22,963 bases of DNA from positions 1-22,963 of the forward strand of contig DAIMZM010000033.1 of the NCBI GenBank assembly GCA_036733985.1, read 5' to 3'. Positions 8,246-14,176 of this stretch are shown piece by piece. The position numbers and the translations under genes were made by a program. Under the pieces are notes generated by a model. It was not told the DNA's origin. It did not search any database and saw only the letters and a list, made by a program, of their open reading frames with translations. Numbering within the stretch: position 1 is the first letter of the stretch; each line of letters opens with the position of its first letter. Source of the DNA: DAIMZM01 sp036733985 (GTDB lineage: Bacteria > Bacillota > Dehalobacteriia > UBA4068).

Positions 8246-10257
8246 GTGAAGAAAACTGCCGGATCCGGGTTTTAGACTGCCACACCGCTAATCAAATCGC
8301 AGCCGGCGAGGTGGTGGAAAGGCCGGTTTCCGTGGTCAAGGAACTGGCGGAAAACGCTATCGATGCCGGGGCCACAAAAATCACCATCCGCCTCTTTGAC
8401 GCCCAGTGTGAAAAGATCAAGGTTACGGATAATGGCGGCGGGATGAGCCCCGAGGAATTGCGCTTGGCTGTTCAGCGCCATGCCACCAGCAAAATCAGGA
8501 TCGCAACAGATCTGGACAGGCTGGCGACCCTGGGCTTCCGGGGCGAGGCTTTACCCTCCATCGCCGCCATCTCCAAGCTGACCATTACCTCCAAGCGAGC
8601 CGACAGCGACCTGGCCTACACCCTGCGCGTGCGGGACGGCAAGGCCGGCCTGCCGGAAGCGGACGCGGCCGCCACCGGCACCACTGTCCTGGTGGAGCAG
8701 CTTTTTTATAATGCGCCGGCCCGGCGGAAATTCCTCAAAAGCCCCCGCACCGAGCTGGGGCTGATCAGCGAACTCATCGGCAAGCTGGCCATCGCCCATC
8801 CCCATATCGCCTTTACCCTGATCAATGGCAACCACCGCCTGGTGGTGACAGATGGCAGCGGCGTTTTGGAACGGGCGGTTTTGGCTGTGTACGGCAAAGA
8901 TGTGGTCAATGATTTGCTGCCCCTTAACGGCAGCGGCGATGATTATAAAATCAGCGGTCTGATTGGTAAACCCACCCTGAACCGGTCCAACCGTAACTGC
9001 TATCACTTTTTTGTCAATAGGCGAACCGTACGCAGCCAGGAATTGAGCCAGGCCGTTGATAACGCCTATCATACGCTGCTGCCTGCCCAACGCTATCCCT
9101 GCGTGTTTCTATTTTTGGAAGCGCCTGCCGACAGCATTGATGTGAACGTGCACCCCTCCAAGCTGGAAATCAAATTCCGGGATAGCCAGGCTGTCCGGCA
9201 GGCTCTGGGAGGGGCCTTGAAAAGCAGCCTGCTCCGAAATCAGGCGGTTTTGCCCCATCTCACCGCCAAAGCGCAGGAACCCATCCCCGGCCTGCCTGTC
9301 AGCCGCAGCATCCTGGCATATGGCGGCAGCCTGACCCAGGCTGCGGAACGGAGGCCTTTAAGCGGCGCGGCTCTGTATAAATCCCTGGCCAAGGGAGACG
9401 CCAGCGCTTTTATCGGCGGGCAGGTGATGAGCCTGGACGAGATCGAGAAGCTGTTGGAAGCTGCTGAAAGCAGGGAGAAAAGCCCGGCAACCTTAGGGGC
9501 CGGCCCGAAAAGCGGGGAGAAGGCTCCGGCTGACTTGCCCGGCCTGGCTGTGCAGACGAATTTGGAAGATGATTTCGGCCTCCCGCCGGCAATTGCCAGG
9601 GCGCTGGCGCTGGCGTCCGACAGCCAGCCCAATACGGAGCAGCCGCCGGCGGATAAAACCCCGGAACAAAAACCCTATTATTTCTCCCGCCTGCAGGTGC
9701 TGGGGCAGCTGGCGGCTTCCTTTATTGTTGCCGCCGGTGATCGGGCGCTATATCTTATCGACCAGCATGCCGCGGCGGAACGCATCGCCTATGAGCGCAT
9801 CGCGGCCCAAGCCTGCCAGGAGGATGGGGGCAGCGCTTTGCTGGCCTTGCCATTGCCCATAGCCCTGTCGCCCCAGGACAGCGTCTTGATTACCGACTAT
9901 CTGCTACAGCTCAGGGATTTGGGGTTTATCCTGGAATATTTCGGGGATAACAGTTATGTGATCCGGGGCGTGCCTGCCTGGTATAGCGGCAGTGATCCCG
10001 AAGGCCTGCTCCGGGATTTGCTGGCCTTGCTCCATGAAAGCGGCAACCCGGAAAGGCTGCGGCAGGAGGCGCTGTTTATGGCAGCCTGCAAACAGGCGGT
10101 GAAAGCCAACCGCTACCTGACGCCCCAGGATATCCACGCTCTGCTGGCGGATTTAGATCGCTGCGAGAACCCAGCTACCTGCCCCCATGGCAGGCCCATT
10201 GCCTGTATTTTGACCCTTGAGGAGATTCGTAAACGCTTTTTGCGCAACGGCATATAA
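8242..10257 (+). CDS. mutL: DNA mismatch repair endonuclease MutL
   Basis: MutL is the mismatch repair ATPase that couples MutS to strand removal. I use ATG 8242 (671 residues), which overlaps the mutS stop as ATGA; an in-frame ATG at 8224 lies inside mutS with no better ribosome site. The GHKL ATPase domain shows ANQIAAGEVVERP, KELAENAIDAGA, VTDNGGGM, RHATSKI and TLGFRGEALPSIAAIS. The C-terminal domain carries DQHAAAERIAYE (D507 to E518), matching the DQHA-x2-E-x4-E endonuclease metal motif, plus ACKQAVKANR and CPHGRP (647-652). This is therefore a nicking MutL of the kind found in bacteria lacking MutH. The linker (about 330-470) is poorly conserved, as is usual. miaA follows after 11 bases. 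Confidence 0.98.
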   Translation: MSEENCRIRVLDCHTANQIAAGEVVERPVSVVKELAENAIDAGATKITIRLFDAQCEKIKVTDNGGGMSPEELRLAVQRHATSKIRIATDLDRLATLGFRGEALPSIAAISKLTITSKRADSDLAYTLRVRDGKAGLPEADAAATGTTVLVEQLFYNAPARRKFLKSPRTELGLISELIGKLAIAHPHIAFTLINGNHRLVVTDGSGVLERAVLAVYGKDVVNDLLPLNGSGDDYKISGLIGKPTLNRSNRNCYHFFVNRRTVRSQELSQAVDNAYHTLLPAQRYPCVFLFLEAPADSIDVNVHPSKLEIKFRDSQAVRQALGGALKSSLLRNQAVLPHLTAKAQEPIPGLPVSRSILAYGGSLTQAAERRPLSGAALYKSLAKGDASAFIGGQVMSLDEIEKLLEAAESREKSPATLGAGPKSGEKAPADLPGLAVQTNLEDDFGLPPAIARALALASDSQPNTEQPPADKTPEQKPYYFSRLQVLGQLAASFIVAAGDRALYLIDQHAAAERIAYERIAAQACQEDGGSALLALPLPIALSPQDSVLITDYLLQLRDLGFILEYFGDNSYVIRGVPAWYSGSDPEGLLRDLLALLHESGNPERLRQEALFMAACKQAVKANRYLTPQDIHALLADLDRCENPATCPHGRPIACILTLEEIRKRFLRNGI

Positions 10258-10268
10258 TGAGGTAGGAC

Positions 10269-11228
10269 ATGACGGTAAGGCCGCAACCATTATTGATTAT
10301 ATTGGGGCCCACAGCCACGGGGAAAAGCGATCTGGCCTTGGCGGTGGCGGAAAAATTGCACTGTGAAATGATCTCCGGGGACTCTATGCAGGTATACCAA
10401 GGTATGGATATCGGCACGGCTAAGACGCCGGAGCAGGAAAGGCGGGGCATTCCCCATCATCTGCTGGATATCGTGACGCCGCAAACAGCTTTTAGCGTAG
10501 CGGACTTCCGCAGCCTGGCCCTGAAAGCCATCGGCGATATCAGCAACCGCGGGCATTTGCCCCTGCTGGTAGGCGGGACGGGACTATATATCGATTCCCT
10601 GCTCTATCCCTATCATTTTCCGGAAAACAGCGGGGCGGAGCCGGGATTACGCCAGCGTCTGCAGGAGGACTATCGGGAATTGGGCGGGGAAACCCTGCAT
10701 AGCCGATTAGCCGCCGTGGATCCGGAAGCCGCGGCCCGCATCCACCCGCATGATTCCCGCCGCCTGATCCGTGCTATGGAGGTGTTTGAAAGCAGCGGCC
10801 AGCCCATCAGCGCGCTGCAAAAGGTCAAAAAGCCGATAGCAGGCTTACGGCCTTTGATCGCGGGCCTTTGTTTAGAGCGGCAGCAGCTCTACCAGCACAT
10901 TGACCAGCGGGTGGAGCGCATGGTGTCAGCCGGGCTCATCGAGGAGGTGGAAAACCTACTGGCCGCAGGCGTGCCACGGGAGGGGGTTTCCATGCAGGGT
11001 ATCGGTTACCGCCAGATAGCCGCTTATCTGGCCGGAGAGATGGGCAGGGAAGAGGCTATCGCGCTGATCAAACGTGATACCAGGCGTTTTGCTAAGCGGC
11101 AAATGACTTGGTTCAAAAGGAATCCCATGATCCATTGGTTTGATATTGGCCATTATCGCGAGGAGGGGAGCCTGGAGCAAGCGGTTTGCGCTTGGTTTGC
11201 CGGTCAGTTGGAGGAGGAATGCGTATGA
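10269..11228 (+). CDS. miaA: tRNA dimethylallyltransferase MiaA
   Basis: MiaA adds a dimethylallyl group to N6 of adenosine 37 in tRNAs reading UNN codons, making i6A37. The 319-residue length is typical. The P-loop is GPTATGKS (13-20), followed by ISGDSMQVYQGMDIGTAKT, IPHHLLDI, VGGTGLYIDSLLY and, near the C-terminus, GIGYRQIAAYLAG and KRDTRRFAKRQMTWFKR. It starts 11 bases after mutL (AGGTAGG just upstream) and its TGA overlaps the hfq ATG. Its partner miaB is about 6 kb away on the other strand. The tRNA-Trp at the right edge carries the A36-A37-A38 sequence MiaA recognises. Confidence 0.98.
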   Translation: MTVRPQPLLIILGPTATGKSDLALAVAEKLHCEMISGDSMQVYQGMDIGTAKTPEQERRGIPHHLLDIVTPQTAFSVADFRSLALKAIGDISNRGHLPLLVGGTGLYIDSLLYPYHFPENSGAEPGLRQRLQEDYRELGGETLHSRLAAVDPEAAARIHPHDSRRLIRAMEVFESSGQPISALQKVKKPIAGLRPLIAGLCLERQQLYQHIDQRVERMVSAGLIEEVENLLAAGVPREGVSMQGIGYRQIAAYLAGEMGREEAIALIKRDTRRFAKRQMTWFKRNPMIHWFDIGHYREEGSLEQAVCAWFAGQLEEECV

Positions 11229-11458
11229 AATCTTCTGGCCTGCAGGAGCAGTTTCTCAATGGTATCCGCAAGCAAAGTATCCCCGCCACATTTTATTTGG
11301 TCAACGGTTTCCTGATGAAAGGCGTGCTGAAGGCTTTCGACGATTATACCCTGGTGATAGAATCCGACGGCCTACAGAAGCTGGTGTTTAAGCATGCGGT
11401 CAGCACCATCATACCGGCGCAAACCGTTGATTTGGAAGCCATGCACGAAAGCGCATGA
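11225..11458 (+). CDS. hfq: RNA chaperone Hfq
   Basis: Hfq is a hexameric Sm-like protein that binds small RNAs and A/U-rich tails. I place the start at ATG 11225, giving 77 residues: it overlaps the miaA TGA as ATGA and has AGGAGG (11212-11217) seven bases upstream. An in-frame ATG at 11219 is too close to that site. The Sm1 core is GLQEQFLNGIRKQSIPATFY followed by LVNGFLMKGVLKAFDDYTLV, and the Sm2 box is LVFKHAVSTIIP, matching the canonical YKHAISTI with Phe for Tyr. There is no long acidic C-terminal tail. The miaA-hfq order is the widespread arrangement and argues for co-transcription. Confidence 0.97.
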   Translation: MKSSGLQEQFLNGIRKQSIPATFYLVNGFLMKGVLKAFDDYTLVIESDGLQKLVFKHAVSTIIPAQTVDLEAMHESA

Positions 11459-11467
11459 AGAGCAGGG

Positions 11468-11490
11468 TAGGCGAGGCCATGCTTCGCCTA
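11468..11490 (+). repeat. Strong intercistronic hairpin after hfq
   Basis: TAGGCGAGGC and GCTTCGCCTA form a 10-bp stem (one G-U pair) around the triloop CAT, 9 bases after the hfq stop and just before the AGGAGG of the next gene. No T-run follows, so it is not a standard terminator. It may protect or process hfq mRNA or tune the downstream gene. Confidence 0.6.
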
Positions 11491-11506
11491 TACCTGAGGA
11501 GGAAAA

Positions 11507-12733
11507 ATGGACAAGCTGATTTTAAAAGCCAGACAGGATATGAACCTGTTTGCTCAGGGCTTCTCCGCCATTGGAGAGGCTAATTTTATTCGTGTCCTGG
11601 AGGCGTTCCGCAGCGAGCGGGTATCGGCCCAGCACTTTGCCACCACCACCGGCTATGGCTACAACGACTTGGGCCGGGACAAGCTGGAAGCGCTATATGC
11701 CAGGGTTTTCCATGGGGAAGCGGCCCTGGTGCGGCAAAATATCGTTTCCGGCAGCCATGCTATTGCCTTGGCTTTGGCCGGGAATCTGCTTCCCGGGGAC
11801 GAACTCTTATGTCTGGGGATGCCCTATGACACCCTGCAGACAGTGATGGGGCTGAAAAGGCCTGTTCCCGGCAGTCTGCGGGAAAGCGGTATCAGCTGCC
11901 GCGTCTATGATCTGGATTTCACCACGCCGGATTTAAACGGCATATTGGCAGCGCTCAGGCCGGAAACCAAGATGGTGGCCGTACAGCGCTCCCGGGGCTA
12001 TAGCAGCCGGCCTTCCCTGAGCATAGCCAAGCTGGCCGCCATTGCCCAGGCACTAAAGGCTGCCCGGCCGGAATTGATCGTCTTTGTGGATAATTGCTAT
12101 GGTGAATTTGTTGAGCCCAGCGAACCTACGGATTGGCATGTGGATTTGATGGCCGGTTCCCTGATCAAGAACCCGGGCGCCGGCCTGGCGCCGGGCGGCG
12201 GTTATATCGTGGGCAAAGAAGCCTATGTGGAGCGGGCCGCCTACCGTCTGACCATACCCGGCGCGGGCCGGGAGCTGGGCGCGGCATTAACGGATCAGCG
12301 GCCCTTTTACCAAGCTCTTTTCCTGGCTCCCCAGGTGGTGCAGGAAGCCTTGCTTTGCGCCGTGTTCACCGCCTCTATCTGCCAAAGCCTGGGGTTTGCG
12401 GTCAGCCCGGAGCCGGATGAAGCGCGCACGGATATCATTCAGACCATCGATATGGGCAATCCTGAGCGGCTGATCGCTTTTTGTCGGGGTATACAGAAGT
12501 ATTCCCCGGTGGACAGCTTTGTAGAGCCGCTGCCCTGGCCCATGCCGGGCTATGACAATGACATCGTCATGGCTGCCGGAGGCTTTGTCGCCGGCTCCTC
12601 CATCGAGCTTTCCGCCGACGCACCGCTGCGCGCGCCTTATACAGTGTATTTTCAGGGCGGGCTTAATCATTGGCATGGAATTTATGCCGTCAGCAGCACT
12701 TTGAAAGAGATGCGGGACAAGGCCCTGTTATAA
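11507..12733 (+). CDS. PLP-dependent methionine gamma-lyase / 'aluminium resistance' family protein
   Basis: The 408-residue protein belongs to the fold-type I PLP enzymes annotated as methionine gamma-lyase family or aluminium resistance protein (B. subtilis YnbB type). Typical sequence includes HFATTTGYGYNDLGRDKLE, VRQNIVSGSHAIALAL, MVAVQRSRGYSSRPSLSI, VFVDNCYGEFVE, and SLIKNPGAGLAPGGGYIVG, in which K221 is the likely PLP lysine. The C-terminal GYDNDIVMAAGGFVAGSSIELSAD is also characteristic. No substrate is firmly established for this family and I assign none. The start has GAGGAGG about five bases upstream. Its position after hfq recurs in Bacillota, and a terminator follows it, so it probably ends the minC-mutS operon. 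Confidence 0.9.
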   Translation: MDKLILKARQDMNLFAQGFSAIGEANFIRVLEAFRSERVSAQHFATTTGYGYNDLGRDKLEALYARVFHGEAALVRQNIVSGSHAIALALAGNLLPGDELLCLGMPYDTLQTVMGLKRPVPGSLRESGISCRVYDLDFTTPDLNGILAALRPETKMVAVQRSRGYSSRPSLSIAKLAAIAQALKAARPELIVFVDNCYGEFVEPSEPTDWHVDLMAGSLIKNPGAGLAPGGGYIVGKEAYVERAAYRLTIPGAGRELGAALTDQRPFYQALFLAPQVVQEALLCAVFTASICQSLGFAVSPEPDEARTDIIQTIDMGNPERLIAFCRGIQKYSPVDSFVEPLPWPMPGYDNDIVMAAGGFVAGSSIELSADAPLRAPYTVYFQGGLNHWHGIYAVSSTLKEMRDKALL

Positions 12734-12799
12734 CCGCTGGTTTGGCGATTTCCACTATGAGCAAGGTTTATTCTTAAATCATAAAAAAGATCAAATCGT

Positions 12800-12825
12800 A
12801 AAAAGCCACCGCTTGGTGGCTTTTT
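12800..12825. terminator. Bidirectional terminator between the PLP enzyme gene and lexA
   Basis: AAAAAGCCACC, a GCTT loop and GGTGGCTTTTT form a symmetric A/T-flanked hairpin. It lies between two convergent genes and has a T-run on both strands, so it can stop transcription from both sides. Confidence 0.92.
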
Positions 12826-12830
12826 ACATA

Positions 12831-13454
12831 TCAGAAATGGCGGAAAAGACCGATGGGTTTACCGATTATCTGACAATTATCAACATAAATGGGTTCCATG
12901 GTTCTGTTTTCCGGCTGCAGGCGAATGCGGTTGGTTTCCCGGTAAAAGGTTTTAACCGTAGCCTCGTCACTGACCAAGGCCACCACAATCTCGCCGTTGC
13001 GGGCTGTTTCCGCTTTTTCCACAATGAGCAAATCCTGGTTCTCTATGCCCACTTCAATCATGCTTTCGCCGCGCACCCGCAGCATGAACAAAGGCTTGTT
13101 GGAACGGATATACTCCAGGGGCAGGGGAAAAGACCCCTCGAAATTTTCTTCCGCCAAAACCGGCAGGCCGGCGCTGATTTGCCCTAATATGGGTACTTCC
13201 ACCATTTCGATATGATGGGGGGAAGCGGGTTCGGAAGTATCCAGAACTTCCATGGCCCGAGGCTTAAGCGGATCCCGGCGGATATAGCCCTTTTTCTCCA
13301 ATGTGCTGAGATGGGCGTGAACGGTGGAAGGGGAATTCAAGCCCACAGCTTCGCAGATTTCCCTGACCGAAGGTGGATAACCCTTCTCCCGGATCTCCTG
13401 CTTAATAAAGTCTAAAATAGCAGCCTGCCTGCTGTTTAAGTTGATATAATCCAT
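12831..13454 (-). CDS. lexA: SOS repressor LexA
   Basis: LexA represses the SOS regulon and cleaves itself when stimulated by RecA filaments. The 207-residue protein has an N-terminal winged helix (about 1-70: LNSRQAAILDFIKQEI, GYPPSVREICEAVGLNSPST, VHAHLSTLEKKGYIRR). The cleavage site is Ala95-Gly96 in LGQISAGLP. The catalytic dyad is S131 in RGESMIEVGI and K168 in EATVKTFYRE. AAGGAGG (positions 13470-13463) precedes the ATG. It is divergent from the yneA-like gene across a region with three SOS boxes, as in B. subtilis, and shares a terminator with the upstream operon. Confidence 0.98.
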   Translation of the reverse strand: MDYINLNSRQAAILDFIKQEIREKGYPPSVREICEAVGLNSPSTVHAHLSTLEKKGYIRRDPLKPRAMEVLDTSEPASPHHIEMVEVPILGQISAGLPVLAEENFEGSFPLPLEYIRSNKPLFMLRVRGESMIEVGIENQDLLIVEKAETARNGEIVVALVSDEATVKTFYRETNRIRLQPENRTMEPIYVDNCQIIGKPIGLFRHF

Positions 13455-13498
13455 AGCAAAGGCCTCCTTAGCAGAGAAAAGCGATCTTCTTTATAGTC

Positions 13499-13526
13499 AT
13501 TATAACATATATTCGAAAAAATGCAA
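13499..13526 (-). promoter_or_regulatory. lexA promoter
   Basis: On the minus strand TTGCAT (13526-13521) and a perfect TATAAT (13504-13499) are 16 bases apart. The -35 overlaps the SOS box at 13524-13537, consistent with LexA autorepression. Confidence 0.75.
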
Positions 13527-13537
13527 ACGTTTGTTCT
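13524..13537 (-). promoter_or_regulatory. SOS box 1 (lexA side)
   Basis: Read on the minus strand this is AGAACAAACGTTTG, close to the Bacillus-type consensus CGAAC-N4-GTTCG. It covers the lexA -35 element, so LexA bound here would block its own transcription. Confidence 0.75.
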
Positions 13538-13546
13538 AAATTTTTC

Positions 13547-13575
13547 TTGACTACGAACAAATATTCGATTATAAT
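13547..13575 (+). promoter_or_regulatory. Promoter of the yneA-like gene
   Basis: TTGACT (13547-13552) and TATAAT (13570-13575) are separated by exactly 17 bases, a near-perfect sigma-A promoter. The -10 sits in a perfect 14-bp palindrome (13565-13578). One SOS box fills most of the spacer and another begins near the start of transcription. Confidence 0.9.
13554..13567 (+). promoter_or_regulatory. SOS box 2 (between -35 and -10)
   Basis: CGAACAAATATTCG differs from CGAAC-N4-GTTCG at one base (A for G). It lies in the spacer of the yneA-like promoter, where LexA would exclude RNA polymerase. Confidence 0.8.
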
Positions 13576-13583
13576 CGACATAT

Positions 13584-13597
13584 AGAACAAACGTACG
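13584..13597 (+). promoter_or_regulatory. SOS box 3 (at the yneA-like transcription start)
   Basis: AGAACAAACGTACG resembles CGAAC-N4-GTTCG with two changes. It starts about nine bases after the -10, so LexA bound here would block the transcription start. Confidence 0.65.
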
Positions 13598-13614
13598 CAA
13601 GGAGTGACCTTTAT

Positions 13615-13905
13615 ATGAAAAGAAGAAGGCTGCGCAAATTACCATGCCTGATAATTGCCATGATCATTGTTTTATTGATCAATTTAATCAGCGGCGGGTT
13701 TGCGGCTAAGGCAAGCGGCCAGGAATCCGCCAGAGAGCTGCAGGCCGTTCAAGTTGCAAGCGGAGACACCCTGTGGACGTTGGTGGAAGAATACTATCTA
13801 TATGAGGGCGACATACGTAAAGCCATCTATGAGGTTCAACAAATAAACGCCCTTGAAGGCGGTATAATCCAACCGGGACAAATTATTTATATTCCCGAGG
13901 GTTAA
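13615..13905 (+). CDS. yneA: YneA-like SOS-induced cell division suppressor (membrane anchor plus LysM)
   Basis: The 96-residue protein has a basic start (MKRRRLRK), one hydrophobic segment (about residues 11-29: LIIAMIIVLLINLISGGF) and an extracytoplasmic LysM domain (about 44-94). The LysM shows VASGDTLWTLVEEYY, IYEVQQINALEGG and IIQPGQIIYIPEG. This short membrane-plus-LysM layout, divergent from lexA under SOS boxes, is that of B. subtilis YneA, which delays division after DNA damage. AAGGAG (13599-13604) lies ten bases before the ATG. The function is inferred from architecture and location, since LysM domains alone are not specific. Confidence 0.82.
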   Translation: MKRRRLRKLPCLIIAMIIVLLINLISGGFAAKASGQESARELQAVQVASGDTLWTLVEEYYLYEGDIRKAIYEVQQINALEGGIIQPGQIIYIPEG

Positions 13906-14100
13906 CGATAGGACAGACGTTCTATGAAAGGTCTGACTAAGTGCAATTTCATTTCAGGCTTAGTAGAACAGGCTGCTAATCGCTCCTGAACAGATATAAT
14001 TAGGTTTAAACACTTTGCTATCTGTTTGCTGTTTATTCCGATAATGTAAATTATGTTGAGTTAGTAATTAAACCTGATTTTTATTCTTTTATTTTGCTCT
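13906..14100. other. AT-rich noncoding stretch with nested inverted repeats
   Basis: No plausible gene lies between the convergent yneA-like and ATPase genes. The stretch holds a 12-bp imperfect inverted repeat (13998-14009 with 14068-14079, one G-U pair in RNA). Inside it is a small hairpin (ATAAT-GTAA-ATTAT, 14041-14054) with a GNRA-type loop, and a T-rich run follows the outer arm. It could be a structured 3' end of the yneA-like message or a small RNA. A TATAAT at 13995-14000 has no matching -35. Confidence 0.4.
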
Positions 14101-14104
14101 ACCC

Positions 14105-14134
14105 AAAAGAAAAGAGCCGGGAAACCCGGCTCTT
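14105..14134 (-). terminator. Intrinsic terminator of the P-type ATPase gene
   Basis: On the minus strand AAGAGCCGGG, a TTT loop and CCCGGCTCTT form a 10-bp stem followed by TTCTTTTG, about 40 bases after the ATPase stop codon. Confidence 0.9.
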
Positions 14135-14176
14135 GGCTGAAACCTGAATCACGATTTTCAATCGTTCTAATAAGGC

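Noticed and set aside
13436..13645. Short minus-strand open frame upstream of lexA
   Set aside because: It covers the SOS boxes and both promoters and overlaps the lexA start. It has no ribosome site and the promoter explanation is far stronger.
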